NCBI GenBank assembly: GCA_963969495.1
Contig: OZ018321.1
Span: 70,012,286-70,076,285 of the forward strand
Reading direction: 5' to 3'
Length of the DNA: 64,000 bases
From: Ceratothoa steindachneri
Lineage: Eukaryota; Arthropoda; Malacostraca; Isopoda; Cymothoidae
The notes below the pieces were generated by a model. That model was not told where the DNA came from. It searched no databases and saw only the letters and a list, made by a program, of their open reading frames with translations. This document shows positions 1-12,205 of the stretch, piece after piece (positions within the stretch are counted from its first letter, which is position 1; the number at the start of each line of letters is the position of its first letter). The position numbers and the translations under genes were made by a program.

Positions 1-1640
1 CTCTCACCTTGAAGATCGAAGCATTGAAGTTGTCCCGTAGGGTGCTGACGGCGACTTCCCAGTGTATACCCTGGAAAGCAGTATGGTCAGAGAGCCGCAG
101 TTGACTCGAGTCGATTGGGGGAGCCTGCGAGAACAATACCGGAAAAGCGGCTGGAGAAGCCGGAACCTCCAGGCTTTGTTACTCCTTATTTACTAGTTCT
201 GTTTTGGGGCCTTTTCAAGGTTCCACCTTATACAATAAATAATTAAATAAAGGGTTTCTCTCATCTCCTGCGAAAGGGAGGAACCACATGGCTGACGTAG
301 ACAGGTATATTAAGGAATGCCGCTTTGTAAAAGTTATGGTTAGGAATCCAATTGTGGAAAGGTTGTCTGTGTAAGGTCACGTTTAAAGAGAATCTCATCG
401 ACTTTTTTCGCAAGTAGACAGTTAAAGCCAATTCATAACGTGGAAGCACGCTCCGTGATGGTAGATGCATGGTACTTGCTTCGAACCTGGACATTTTCAA
501 CGTCCTTAACTCTTACTTTTCTTCCTTTCATAGGAGATATATTGATGATTAGACACCAAAAGTGAGCGTAAGATTTAGAGCTATATTTTTAAGTTTTAAA
601 CTAAATTAAAGAAGGATGTAGGAAAAGAAACTAGCAGCATGGATGGGAACGTTAAGCCAGTAGTAGTCAGTTTTTTCTGACGGTATGTTCCTGTAAGTCA
701 TGCAGGGGTTCAAAGAAGTTGTTATTTCAAATATCTGTGATCTTCACCTGCCTGGCAAACAGTAGTCATGTTTTCATGCATTTCAGCATGGCTGAATTTA
801 ACTCACTAGATAAGAAGATAGATTAAATTGATGTCAGCAACTATCGGTACGCTACATTAGCCTAGCATCAACATTTGACTAGGTGTTAGAAGGATTTAAT
901 TGAAGATAAGCTCACTGAGCTCCTAGATTTGTACAACGTGATCAAAACTTCCTTTTATTGGTTCCGGACATGTGAGTGTTTATCCACGTGGCCAATGCTG
1001 GTAAACTTGAAAAAATGTAGAAGAACGCAAACCCTTGATTAAGCCATACTGCGAGGCTTAGAGGTCAATAATGTGGATGAAGAAATAGCTGTACTGAATA
1101 GCAGTCTCAAAGTTAACTAACATTGAGGTTGGACTAGGAAATGGGCTTTTGTCTATTATGTTAGTGAAACAAGCCAATCAGGTTTCGAAACAAGGAAATT
1201 GCTTCTCTTTTATAACTCGTTAGCATGATCTAACTTAAGCTACAAGGTTCAGCTTTTATCTCCCAGCCTTCGAGAAGACACTGAATGGCTGGAAAGGTTG
1301 CATTTCAAGTCTAGGCAAAGAAAGAAATTGAACTAATCAATTATTAATAGAGAATGAGATGCTATTACATGTGTTCGATCATTGGGGTAACTGATAGACG
1401 TCTTTAGAATCCTTCGAGGCCAAGAAAATTGATTACTAGAAGTTGTATAGCTTTAGCCATAATAGGGATAGTAACCATGGTATAAAGTGTGAACTTCCAT
1501 ATTTCGGGGCTAATTCAGAGGGAAACTAGTTCACATGAAGGATATAGAGGAGATAGTTAATAGTCCTAGCGCTGACCAATTTAATGATAGAATTGATCGA
1601 ATGATATATTGTGCGCAATATAATTATTATAAATAGTTTA
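1..1640. other. Unassigned sequence, no gene seen
   Basis: All six frames are broken by frequent stops and I recognise no domain. Two AATAAA-like signals lie near 234-251, downstream of a GC-richer stretch, as in an LTR end or a 3' end, but no partner repeat is visible in the window. The rest is AT-rich unique-looking sequence, possibly a very old element. Confidence 0.4.
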
Positions 1641-1925
1641 TTATTATTTTCCATCTCATCAGTTACAAATTCTTGGTTTTGGCCCTGTTAAGACAACAGG
1701 TTCTTCTTAATTTTCGTTTCCCCTTACGGCAGAAATTGATGGTGGTAAAGGAAATCGATAATCAATCTAAATCGAACTCCTCTTTCATTTGCTACCCAGA
1801 GCCACTAAATAAATAACACTGCAGTCTTCTTGTTTTCATCACCATTTTGCACGAAGGAAAAATCCTATCAGAATTCCTACTGATTGCCCAGCCAAAAATA
1901 TCTATTATTACCTTTTGGAGTCGGG
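1641..1925 (+). other. Possible 5' LTR/leader of the Ty3 element
   Basis: This interval directly precedes the gag remnant and holds an AATAAATAA signal near 1806, followed by a T-rich stretch. That is where an R/U5 region and leader would be expected. No matching 3' copy exists because a LINE replaces the downstream end, so the LTR identity is inferred from position only. Confidence 0.25.
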
Positions 1926-2426
1926 TGATAATTGTGGATAAAGAAGAACCCGCAAACTCCATCGTAGTCAAGCCTCCGATTTTTCAACGACGCAGCGGGA
2001 GCTGGTTTGTTCAGAATTGTGGAAGCACAATTTAACATTGCAAAGATAACCAGAGAAGACACTAAATTCTTCTATACTCTTGCAGCACTACCAGCGGAAG
2101 CAGTCGATCATCTCTCTGGAGCAGTTCTTTCATCGCAGAAATATACACAACTGAGGACTGAAGTTATGAGCCTATTTGAAAGGACTAAACTAGAATTATA
2201 CGAAAAATTGATAGCTTTATCTCCACTCAACGGACGACCATCGGCGAAACTTGAAGATTTAAGGCAGACAGCACTCCAAGTCGGTGGTGGTGAAGATCCG
2301 GTGAGACATAAATTCGTTCAATCTCTACCCTCGATCATCGCTACGCAGAAAGAATTGACACATGCAGATAGGAAAATTGGCGGACTAACTAATGACGTTC
2401 TTATAATCCTCAATATCGTCATGTAA
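1926..2426 (+). pseudogene. gag: Ty3 gag remnant
   Basis: The longest open part (2007-2426) contains FRIVEAQFNIAKITREDTKF and a following ALPAEAVDHL segment, a pattern typical of the capsid region of arthropod Ty3 gag. The residues just upstream (KPPIFQ, about 1975-1990) are in another frame, so a frameshift sits near 2000. The ORF ends at 2426 and the zinc-knuckle region, if once present, is not readable. Gag would form the particle shell that packages element RNA. The start at 2007 is only the first Met after the frameshift, not a real start. Confidence 0.8.
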
Positions 2427-2789
2427 GTAATAATAACATTTGTTCTATTCGCGAAGATAGTGCTAGTCCTTACAATAAGCAGTACGATAATTCGTATCGT
2501 AATGTGAAATACGCGAAGGATGCGCAGTCAATGCCCAGTGGCGGGTATACTGGCACGAATAAATTTACAGATAAGCGTAATAATAGCATACGCTAGGAAT
2601 TAAACCGTTTCGTAGCTATTAAAAACCCTTAGTATGTCGAGCCCATTTATATTCTGGTCCAGAGGCGAAACATTACAGGCTGTGGTGCAAATGGCCTTAA
2701 CGGGGAGAGAATATATAAATCCAACTATCGTCTAGACCCTCATCTCCTATTCCCTCGGAAAACTATTAAGGCGTGCTTAAGTTAATGCG

Positions 2790-3120
2790 ACGACCGGTAT
2801 GCCAATATTAATCACTGTCGCTATTAAATTAAATGGGGAGATAGGCGAATTCCTTATAGACACTGCCGCAAGCGTCTCGATTATTCCCATCAACCTCATA
2901 CAGTATTGCGAAATGAGAAAGTCGAGTGTAAATATTGCTACAGCCAACGGTGGTAAGATAAATGTACACGGTTAAGTCATGCTAGACAGTCATACCCAGT
3001 TTACGCTGTACCTTCAATTGGATGTTCGTAGTTGCGGACGTAACATCACCCATTCTAGAAGCAGATTTTCTGGCTCATTACGATCTTTTGGTAGACTGTA
3101 GTCAAGGCATTTTAGTATAC
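2790..3120 (+). pseudogene. Ty3 aspartic protease remnant
   Basis: Translation reads GEIGEFLIDTAASVSIIP around 2836-2890. It holds the DTA/DTG-type catalytic Asp (codon at 2859-2861) followed by the hydrophobic strand usual for retroviral-type proteases. Downstream, an ATANGG segment matches the region after the flap in arthropod Ty3 elements. Stops and frame changes follow before the RT. In the family this enzyme matures the Gag-Pol polyprotein. The same domain recurs in the nested scrap at 15958-16437. Confidence 0.75.
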
Positions 3121-3280
3121 AAATACAGTTATTTTCTAAAATTAAACAATCAAAAGCACCGTTAGTATCTACAATTATCAATTACCTTTCACACATCCCT
3201 GAAAAATGCAAGTCGGGGGTTTAGAAATGCAACTCAATATCCAACCCGCAACAACTAGACGTCGTTAATCTTCCACCCAA

Positions 3281-4420
3281 TTCCGTCTTTCATACTATTG
3301 ATGCAGAAAGTTTACCGCCAACTTTTGCTAGTTTAAGACCTCTTTCTATGGAAAAGCTCTAAGTTGCCAAAACAACCTTTGCTTCTCTATTGAAAGAAGG
3401 CGTAGTAAGGCCCTCAAGATCACCATGGGCATCACCGATTCACATGGTGCAAAAGAAAAATTCCAAAAAATACAGAGTCGTGGGTGATTTACGCTCGCTT
3501 AACGCGATCACCAAGGCCGATCGTTAGCCTCTCCTTAGAATTCCATCTATAGCTAATCATCTTCAAGGCAAAACCATCTTTCCCCGTCTCGATCTAATTA
3601 GAGCGTACCATTAAATCCCAATGAATAAAGCAGATATAGAAAAAAACGCTGTAATAACTACATTTGGACTTTGGAAATTTTTAAGACTACCATTTGGCTT
3701 GAAGAATGCCAGTTGCACTTTTCAACGCCATATGGACAGTATATTCAGTGATTTGGAATGTGTATTCGTCTATATCGACGACATTATTATATTTTCCTAA
3801 ACGAAGAAAAACACGTCGAGGATTTAGAAAAGATACTTAAAATTTTAGCCGAAAACGAACTTCGTGTTTCAATAGAAAAATGCAAGTTCATGAGAAGGAA
3901 AGTTGAATTCTTAGGACATCATATCTCAGACTCTGTAATAAACCCCATCTAAAAAAAATTCTGAAATCTCTAATATGCCGTTACCGGCTGACTACATAAA
4001 ATTACGCCGTTACCTAGGAATGTTAGCTTACTATCGAAGGAATAGGCCTAATTTCGTTGCAATTGCCGCTCCGCTTACGGAATTGGCATACATGCAGCCA
4101 AAAGCTCGAGAACTCATATGGAATGATGCCGCACGCGAAGCATTCCACAATACGAAGGCAGCCCTGGTAGAATCAATCACCCTAAGACATCTCCTCCCGG
4201 ATAATTCTCCGTATCAGTTGGTCAATAATAGTTCCTAATATGCGTTGGGTGCTGCTCTTCATCAAATGGTGAATGGTTTTCCTCAACCTATAGCCTTTTA
4301 TTCAAGCAAATGGAGCAAGACACAGCAAGTTTATTCAACATATGATCGCGAACGTTTGATAGCATATTTAGCAGTCATACACTTCCGACACAAGCGAAAG
4401 ATGGCGAAGTAGAGAAATTC
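3281..4420 (+). pseudogene. Ty3 reverse transcriptase and RNase H remnant
   Basis: RT landmarks in order are SPWASPIHMVQKK and RVVGDLRSLNAIT (about 3420-3510), FPRLDLIRAYH (about 3583-3612), FGLKNASCTFQRHMD (about 3690-3735) and the catalytic box VYIDDIII at about 3768-3790, which keeps both Asp residues. The connection segment (3975-4238) contains RRYLGMLAYYRR. RNase H follows with YALGAALHQM and IAFYSSKW (about 4240-4310). At least five in-frame stops and frame changes break the chain. The active-site box surviving in a dead copy suggests moderate rather than extreme age. Confidence 0.9.
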
Positions 4421-4439
4421 CAATGTAAACTTAAGCCAT

Positions 4440-5575
4440 TTCCATTTCCCGAGAATATTACCCTCTGGTGTGTTGTTTCCTCTCAATATCCCAGACCGTT
4501 AGTTCCTTCAGTTTGCAGAAATACCATTTTTAGCCAACTGCATAATCTATCACATCCCGGTATCAAAAGGTCCCTTATATTAATTAAAAATAGATATTTA
4601 TGGCCAAATATGGACAATGATATACGCTCATGGACGCGAAGGGGCATGTATGTAATGTCAATCTACAAAAATAAATCGACACACGAAATCCCCAGTTCTC
4701 TCCGTCGATACTACAACGTTTAAATTTGAAGCCGTACACATAGATATCATTGAACCCCTTTCTCAGTGTACACCTCATAGCCAATCTTTTTTGTCTAATA
4801 ATCGCCAAATACTCTCATGCATTGACAGAGCGGATAGATGAATAGAAGCAATACTGATTCCCGATATAAGCGCGGCGTCGGTAGCTTTGTCCTTCTTAAA
4901 CGGCTGGATTTCCCGCTTTGGAGTCCCTCTGTACGTGATTACCGATCAAGAAACGCAGTTCGAGTCGAAACCTTTCAAGGAACCCTCGACCCTCGTTGGT
5001 TTTCATCGTCTGAGAACAACGGCCTATAGACCGTCCATGAACGGATTATTGAAAGGGCACATCGTACTTTGAAGTCTTCCATTGTGGCACGTTCTCAAGG
5101 TTGGATAATGGTCTTTCCAATTGTTTTATTAGGAATCTGATCATTGACCAACAAATCCGGTTTTTCCCCATTTACCGCTGTTACAGGTAGGACTCTTCTT
5201 AATCCTAGATCACATGTCACTTTCTCATCTAAAAGTAATTCAAAATCTGTGAGAGAATTAGCGAAAACAATGACACAGATATATTTCGCTTAAATGTTTC
5301 AAGGACACTTACATGCGAAAACAAAAGTGTTCGTTCCTAAAACTTGTGTGACGCTACGCAAGGTTGGGTACGTGTCGATCGTATAAGAAAGAAGCCGTTA
5401 GAAATGCCATATGCTGATCCATTCAAGGTTATCGCTCAAAACGACAAAGTGTTCGAGATAGAACTCCCTCATGGACATGCTGAAACCGTCTCAATAGGCA
5501 GACTAAAACCTGTTAGAACGCCACAAATAAATCATAATTCTGCAAAAAAATTAAATAAGTATAACTATTACGGCA
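4440..5575 (+). pseudogene. Ty3 integrase remnant
   Basis: The zinc-binding region reads HNLSHPGIKRSL...YLWPNM (about 4540-4610), with the usual HPG. The core has VHIDIIEPLS (first catalytic Asp, about 4735-4765) and VITDQETQFES (second Asp, about 4935-4970). A one-base frame change near 5040 separates TAYRPSMNG from the helix that carries the third acidic residue and RAHRTLK. The tail (5344-5560) contains WVRVDRIRKK and SIGRLKPVR, a typical Ty3 C-terminal domain. Integrase would insert element cDNA; this copy is broken at several points. Confidence 0.88.
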
Positions 5576-5599
5576 ATGACTATAAAATTTGCATGGCAA

Positions 5600-8500
5600 C
5601 TGCCGCCTGAGAGCCCACCACGGTGGTGCTTGGCGCGGCCGGGGTGACCTGCATTTCAGGAAATGACTGAATTATCTATCTCAGTCGAGGAGTTTAAGTT
5701 GGTCGATGAGGCCGTTAAGTTCGTCTCCGGCAACCTCGTCGCCGCGGGCCTGACTACTATTCCCAGAACGTCTGGCCATTTTGCACGCCGACTACTCCCT
5801 TGGAGGTCGGCCGAGTATGATACGGCCCTCAAACAGAAGCGTTATGCCTACATGCGCTATAAGCACCGCTCGAACGATTTCACTGCCGCTGAATTTCGAG
5901 GGGCTAGGGCTAGGTTTCGGTATACTTCTTGGCGGGCATACGTGTCTTCACTTAATTGAAAAGACCCCTCTGGCAGAGGCGTGGAAGGGGGTCAAAAGAA
6001 TTCGCGGCAAGTCCTCGCAGGACCCCCCTCCTATTCTTCAGGAGAATAGGACCAAGCTTCCATGGTGGAATCCTTCGTGACCGCATTCTCTAGACGGGAT
6101 GAAGCTCCGCCAGCATTTAATGCACATCATAATGTAGCAGAAGGCCGCCGGCCAGACCTTACCCCCAGAGGTGGAGAACCCTTCAACGGCAGGTTAACTG
6201 TGAGTGAGTTGCGTTCCGCTTTTGCTTCGTGCGCGGACATCGCCCATGGTCCGGACGATGTCCCGTACCCAATGCTTCGACAGGATCTGGGTGGAGGGTC
6301 TCCTCCCAGATTCCTAGCAAATCGCTACTGTGCTCGCTTTCGCAAACCGGGGAGAGATCACTCTACTCCGGCTGGCTTCCGCCCAATCTCTTTAACCTCT
6401 TGCATGTGCAAGTTGATGGAAAAATTAGTAAATTTTAAATTAGCTTTTTCCTGGAAAGCGGAGACCATCTGTCTTCTGCATAGTGCGGCTCCTGCAAGCT
6501 CCACTTCAAGTCGGATGCTCTGCTCCAACTGGAAAATGCCGTCTGCGAGGCCTTCTTTCGTAGACATCACTACGCCACGGTGTTTTTCGCTCTGGAGAAA
6601 GAATATGATACCGCATGGCGATACGGTATCATGGAGACTCTCCACACGATGGGGGCGAGGGGACGCCTCCCAATGTTGATATCTGGATTTTTGCGAGATC
6701 GTCGATTCCGCGTACGCGTGGGGGGATACCTCTCCGGCCCACAGGCTCAGGAAGAGGATGTCCCGCAGGGAAGTGTCCTCAGTGTCACACTTTTTGCCCT
6801 GGGCATCAGCAGCATCACCTTGGTGCTGCCTGAAGATGTTCTCGCTACGCTCTGCGTGGACAACCTCTCGATCTCATTTGGCGCTTCCCAGATGCCAACT
6901 CTGGAGCTTCAACTCCAACAGGCATTAAACCGCGCCTCTTGCTATGCCGAAGCGCACAGGTTTCGGTTTTCTTTCGCCAAGACTAAAGTGGTGCACTTCT
7001 GCCGCCATCCACGGCTTCAACCCCACCCAGATTTATTTATTAATACTATGCGCCTGGAAGTGGTTGAATCGCACCTTTTCCTTGGTCTTGTATTTGACCG
7101 ACGCCTCACCTGGGAGGCTCATATTCGCGGCCTTAGGGTCTCCTGTACCCGTGCCATAGATATTCTCCGTTCCGTGACGTTTAGCGTTTGGGGCACTGAG
7201 AGGGCTACTGCCTTACTTTTTATCGATCCTTTGTTCATTCGAAGCTTTACTACGGATGCAAGTTTTATGCATCCGTGGCCAAGCGTTTATTGCGGAAGGT
7301 GGACTCGATCCACTACACCAGCCTTCGCCTTGCGACCGGTGCCTTTTGCACTTCCCCCAATGATAGCCAGTTGGTCGATGCTGGAGAGATGCCAATCGCT
7401 CTACGACGCGTACAGTGCATCATGCGCTGGTATGCGCGAGCCCCGCGCCTCCCCCAGTCGACAACGGCTCTCACTGCATCCGCAGCTGATCTCGACGGTG
7501 CCTATGCCGCCGAGAGACGCCAGTCATACCCTAGGGCCTTTGGGTTTAGGGCCAGAAAACTCCTCCGAGAGCTAGGTATAGCTCTTTGACCGGTGGTGAC
7601 CCTGGTTCTGCCCAGGACGCCACCCTGGTGGATACGACATTTGGCTATTTGTTGCTACGCATCAGCTCCAAAGGTTTGTACAGCCCTAGGAGTATTGCGT
7701 TTGACCTTTTCGGAGTACACCTCGTGTCACGCTGGAACCATGCCAGTGTATACAGATGGCTCTAAGGCCGAACAGGGGGTCGGCTTCCACGCCGTATCCC
7801 CTCTGTTTGAAGTAAGCTGGGCTCTGCCAGGCGCTGCGTCTTTCTTCACGGTCGAGCTAGTGGCAATACACCACACGGTACGGGAGATTACGGACGTTCC
7901 CAGTTTGGAGACTGGATTGTGATCTATAGAGACTCACAAAGCGCCCTGAGTGCTCTCGGGGCATTGGAATCTCGGCCTTCCCTGGTTCGCGATATCCGTG
8001 ACGCCACGGTTTTGGCGAGCCAGTCGGATGTCGAGATTATCTTTTTCTGGGTTCCTGGACATGTAGGAATTGCGGGGACAGAGCGTGCCGATGAGGGCGC
8101 CAAAGAGTCCGCGAAGACTGTGCGACTGGACCAACGTTTCGCTCTTCTTCACACCGACTACATGGCAGGAATACGGGCAGCTCTTCGGCCTACCTTGCAA
8201 AGAAGATGGGACACGTATGAAGTGAACTCAAAGTTGCGTGCCATCGAGCCGCAACGGCTTCAGGTCTCTATCTGTCGTCTCCGAATCGGACACACTGGTG
8301 TAATGCATCGCTATTTGATAGAGCGCTCACCTGCGACCTATTGTGACCACTGCGTCGTCCCCCAGACTGTTCGGCACATTCTTGTATAATGTCCCAGTCT
8401 ATGTGATCTTCGTGCACGCTACCTATCTCGGAACCGGGATGGGCGGGTTCACTACCGCCTGTCCCTTGTACTCGGGACGAGTGCGTGCACATTGACTGGT

Positions 8501-8774
8501 TGACTTTTGGGTGGTGGCCAGCCTTCTCCATTTTATTTAATTAGGTTTTGTATGCTTTTTGTTTTTGTTATTGTTTTCTTTGTAGGTCGCCCGTTCCTGC
8601 GACGGGGAGAGGGAAACTTCCCCCCGCCCCGGGAGTTTGCCTCCTAATTGTTGTCATCTTTCAATTTTATCATTGTTTTATTTTCATTTTTTTATTTTAA
8701 AGTAGCCTAGAGCTAGGCTGTTTGATTGTGGCGACTTATGCCCAAGTGGGCAGTCGCCAGATAGCTCTTAAAAA

Positions 8775-8783
<9 letters not shown>
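5600..8783 (+). mobile_element. 5'-truncated I-like LINE with RNase H and poly(A) tail
   Basis: The copy starts just after the Ty3 tail. It enters in the region between endonuclease and RT (PWRSAEYDTALKQKR, then RARFRYTSWRAYVSSL), so the endonuclease is missing, as in ordinary target-primed truncation. RT, a thumb region and an RNase H domain follow, then about 380 bp of 3' UTR and a 14-base A-run at 8770-8783. The presence of RNase H downstream of RT points to the I/R1 superfamily. It is noticeably more GC-rich than its AT-rich surroundings. Confidence 0.9.
5663..8388 (+). pseudogene. I-like LINE ORF2 (RT-RNase H), disabled
   Basis: Pieces in three frames join into one RT-RNase H protein. 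They include FRPISLTSCMCKLMEKLVN (about 6380-6435), VFFALEKEYDTAW (about 6580-6615), EEDVPQGSVLS (about 6755-6785), LCVDNLSISF (about 6850-6880), then RLTWEAHIRGL and a DSIHYTSLRLATGAF stretch near 7300. RNase H is seen as VYTDGSKAEQGVGF (about 7745-7785), ASFFTVELVAIH (about 7835-7870) and IYRDSQSALSAL with FFWVPGHVGIAGTERAD (7925-8090). The polymerase box reads VDN instead of xDD, and several frameshifts are present, so it is inactive. Confidence 0.9.
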
Positions 8784-8805
<22 letters not shown>

Positions 8806-8807
8806 TA
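8783..8807. repeat. (AT)n microsatellite at the LINE 3' end
   Basis: About 25 bp of alternating A/T begin directly at the end of the LINE poly(A) run, so the array probably grew out of the element's tail or its junction. Confidence 0.95.
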
Positions 8808-8989
8808 CTCCAGAGGCATTTGGTACAAGAGTTAGAGTGCTGCTTTACGCTCACCCTTAACTGACTCTGCAAGTAAGTCTCTAAGATCAGTCCATACTAG
8901 ATACCAGGGATCTCCTTGAGGTCAGCTTTTGTAGGGGACTTTCAGGATCACAAAGGTCACTCTCCCCACAAGCTGAGCTTCTCCAAGTT

Positions 8990-9790
8990 AAATACCCTCA
9001 CTCTTTTCATGCGGGAACTATACCAGTGTACACATATGGCCCAAGACCGATGAGGGAGTCGGTTTTGAAGTTATGGGGGGACGGGGCACTCTTCCTAGGG
9101 CTGCCTCTATATTCACTGCAGAACTTACTGCAATCTTGACTGCCCTCAGCCTTATTTTTCTAAAGAATGATGTGTACTATGTAATTTATTCAGTCTCTCT
9201 AAGTGCCTTTCAGACGATAGATTGTTTTAATCCCTTACATACACTGGTTCTATCAAACTTAGAGTGGCTCCATCTACTGATGAACCAAGGTCACTCTGTG
9301 TAATTCTACTAACTCCCTACCCACCTGGGGGTCCGTTGCAATGAGGTAGCCGATGCCCTCGCTAAAACATTTGAATCAAGACTGGCAACAACCCGCCTCA
9401 CAATAACAGCATTGATTTCTGACATGCATTCCGCCATACGTTACTTCAGGCATGGAAAGAGCAGTGGACCTCGTTAGATGGAAACAAACAGATCGATTCG
9501 CGAAAGCGTAAAATTGATGCGAGTACACTGGTCTGCCACGCCGCCTATAGGTAGTGGTTACACGTATCCAGGTGGACCACACCAGGATAAGTCATAGGTT
9601 CCCTATAGAGAGGGGTCCCCCCTCCCTTTGTGTGATGATTGTTTGGTGCCTCTTTCCTTGTTCCAAATGATGGTTGAGTTTCCCAGCCTGAGAGACCTCC
9701 GCAACGCCTATCTTGTGAGGCACCGGTGGGTAGATGGTGCCTAATCTCCATGTTTGGCCAGGAAGGTGGAGTGGATCGGGATTTGATCGT
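8990..9790 (+). pseudogene. Second I-like LINE remnant, RNase H and 3' end
   Basis: Frames around 9010-9160 read VGFEVMGG...AASIFTAELTAILTAL, the first and second motifs of an RNase H. Frames at 9325-9380 read LGVRCNEVADALAKTFES, the last motif. Then comes a stretch matching the C-terminal Cys-rich tail of I-like ORF2 (DDCLVPLS near 9635). It is shorter and more diverged than the copy before it, lies in the same orientation, and lacks the RT. The 180 bp between the (AT)n at 8807 and this piece show nothing recognisable. Confidence 0.75.
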
Positions 9791-10654
9791 TTTTTTGAAG
9801 GAGGTTGGCCTCTTAGAACATATATAATTCAAAAATACTTTATTCCAAATATGTATTCTATTTTAAAACAATATGAATACTCTCAAATTAATTCTAATAT
9901 ATATTCTATATATTTTATTCTTCATCCATCTATTGACCATCTTTCAACCGCTCATTTACATCCTCCTCATTCATCCATCAAAGTATTATTTTGTAAATAT
10001 CTTAAAACTTCTTCATCAGGCATTATTCATCTATTCAATCTCATTCACCCACAATCTCACACATTCATTCATCCAATCTTAAATCATTACTCATCCATTC
10101 ACCCTAATTGATCCATAGCTTTGTACTACATCTGTAATTACAAATTGTTTTAAACTTATAAATTTTTTAATGTTCTTTATAACAATAATTTAATCATAAT
10201 TGTAAATCTTCAACCTTTTAAAAAGGTTTAGCTGTTGGCAATAAACTTGTAGTTGCGCCAATTACCCTTCCTTTGCCGTATTTGCCAGATTAATTTCTTA
10301 ATTTCTCTTTGCTACTCTAATTAATTATTAATGTCCCGAATTAGCTCAATGTATCTAAGTCTTAATTGACTCTCATAGTTTTTTTAAATAATGTCCCTCT
10401 TAAAGCGAAATAATTTATAATTTTATCCGACATCGATTTAGGGTCTACAGCCTTGGTCCCAATTTGCCTGAACGGAGTATTCATATTCTGCCTCGGAATT
10501 CACAACTTAAAAAATCTCTCATATTCCTGATGTACAATATTCGTCTCTACTCGAGCCTTATCTTTTCCCTCGAGGGCTCTCTTTGACCTCATATTTCGTG
10601 AGCTGGTCTCACTTTTTACTTTCCAAACAACAATCTCCAGGTAACTCATCCAAC

Positions 10655-10995
10655 TTATTTAGTACGCATTTATTCTACTGAGAACCACGTTCCACTTGAA
10701 CTTAAATCTAATCTCGCAATGGTCGCTATTTCTTCAATCTCTTTATCGCTAATACCCTTCTCCATAATTATTAGAACTAGATACAATATATTAACACCTC
10801 TCCTGTGTCGGTTTATAACCTGTTTAAAAAAATTATCCTGCACCATATTAAAAAATTCCTCGGCCTCCTTATCACATACCTTAACTTCTCAGTCTATATT
10901 TCTCTAATTAAAATCAACCATGCGCATTCTCTTTATTTACAAATCCATCTCATTTCTTATGCTTCTACCCTTTGTGTAGTATATTTAAACTGTAA
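10655..10995 (-). pseudogene. LINE endonuclease remnant
   Basis: The minus-strand translation contains MVDFN*RNID*E (about 10920-10875), a decayed GDFN-x-x-DW block, and DHCEIRFKFKWN (about 10720-10685), the SDH block near the end of apurinic-type LINE endonucleases. The spacing between the blocks is about 200 bp and fits the family. Stops are frequent. The enzyme nicks target DNA to prime reverse transcription; this copy cannot. Confidence 0.65.
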
Positions 10996-11479
10996 TAGTC
11001 TTTAAGTTCTTAGCATTACCACACTCTACCTTCCTAGACCCTCTCCTCGTTTCCCTGTCTGGTGTTGCCTGCATTTATTTAAATCGCCTCACCTCAACCT
11101 GCATCATCTTATTTTCCCCGAGAGTCTATATCGATATTTCCCTCTATACAGTCACTTAACGCTTTCACAACCGCGCATTCAAGTGCAACCCACCCTTTGC
11201 ATGCAAATCTTCCATTCAAAATAACAACTCACTCCATCTATACATAAACACTGGTTCTATATCATCACCAATACATTCACTATCTCATTTATCCCAACTA
11301 CGCGCGACATTCACTCACTGCCTACTCTAATCTCCAGTCAAATTCCTGACACTACACAACTCTTACTACGATCCCGAAACTTTCCTAACAAATCTTTATT
11401 TCTCGATACTAGCTCATCCGACCTAGTTTTCTCTGTTATTCACTCCCACGGGCAAAACAACAACTGTATCACTTTCAGT

Positions 11480-11645
11480 TCCATTCACTATCCTTTAACT
11501 CTCTAACTTACATCCGCTACAGGGGTACCTGGCCGCCAAACCCTCATCCTCCCTTTGCGCTTTCTTTAACAAGAAAGTCCTAATTATATAATCTTTGAAT
11601 CACGCACCACAAGCACTTCATTTGCTTCACATGCTCTTATACCCA
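11480..11645 (-). pseudogene. SGNH-hydrolase-like segment of LINE ORF1
   Basis: The minus strand near 11640-11590 reads EVLVVRDSKII, a decayed form of the VLVVGDSRI block I nucleophile motif; the sister copy at 16.8 kb still reads GDSRI. Both copies keep the following PGAG-type segment in alignable positions. Several CR1-clade ORF1 proteins carry an esterase domain of this kind. The Ser is present but the Gly before Asp is changed to Arg here. Confidence 0.55.
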
Positions 11646-11897
11646 CCTAAGACAACTTGTTACTACAAGTAATAGGCTAGGGCCAACACTATCTACACTG
11701 CTGTACTATCCTCAAATCCTTTACCCTGGAAACCCTACTTTTATCTGAAAATAAGATGCCTGACTAGCTACGTGTTCTTTTCCTCCGTTTACTAGTCTTC
11801 ACTCACTACTATATCCATTAGCCCTACTTTATCTAGCCCAAATGGGCTAACAGTACGAGCGCCATTATTTTACTTAGGCTTAGTGTCTGGATCCTTC

Positions 11898-12122
11898 CTA
11901 AGCTCTGGTGAGTAACTGCCCTAACTTAGCTATCTTTTCTAAATCTTTCGCTCCTCCATCTTCCAACTCCACTACATAGGCCAACAACCCATATACAATA
12001 CAACCAGTCTCCACTTCTATCACTCCACATGCAGTTAAAATATTCCAAGATTCTCGTTCACTTTCACCACTAGACTCCCAATCAGTCATCCACCTTTCTC
12101 TCAACTCGTTGCATTGAGCCAT
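11898..12122 (-). pseudogene. Probable LINE ORF1 N-terminus
   Basis: A 74-codon open frame starts with MAQCNELRERWMTDWESSG and contains many charged and Ser/Glu residues. It sits at the 5' end of the minus-strand LINE, just downstream of a 35-bp tandem repeat that looks like a 5' UTR. I do not recognise the domain itself; the assignment rests on position, orientation and the start codon. It ends at a stop before the SGNH-like region. Confidence 0.45.
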
Positions 12123-12205
12123 TTTTACCTAATTAATATCTTATAAAATAATCATTGACTTATATAAAAAGGAAATAAATGCACTCACGAGAGCGAAAGA
12201 GCAGC

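Larger units (their letters stand above)
1926..5575 (+). mobile_element. Degenerate Ty3/gypsy LTR retrotransposon
   Basis: Domains follow the usual Ty3 order on one strand: gag, aspartic protease, reverse transcriptase, RNase H, integrase zinc-binding region, integrase core and a C-terminal chromodomain-like/GPY-type tail. Every domain is recognisable, but all are interrupted by stops and frameshifts, so the copy is dead. It is abruptly followed near 5600 by an unrelated 5'-truncated LINE, and no 3' LTR is seen. The protein patterns fit the widespread arthropod Ty3 families with gag of the 'QLEAQF...ALP' type. Clade assignment would need a tree. Confidence 0.9.
9830..12175 (-). mobile_element. 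CR1-like LINE fragment with SGNH-type ORF1 and endonuclease
   Basis: On the minus strand, from high to low coordinates, there is an ORF1 start (12122), an SGNH-hydrolase-like region (about 11640-11480), then an apurinic-type endonuclease (about 10990-10660), and about 800 bp of linker-like, stop-ridden sequence. No RT is visible, so the 3' half is missing or decayed beyond reading. The plus strand is strongly C/T-rich, as expected for the complement of a purine-rich LINE. Motif order matches CR1/Jockey-superfamily elements that carry an esterase-like ORF1. The family pairs with the fragment at 15.1-17.2 kb. Confidence 0.7.

Noticed and set aside
900..1020. A stretch reading like a Gag helix (EKLTELLDLYNVIKTSF)
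   Set aside because: Too short and without any second block; cannot be separated from chance.
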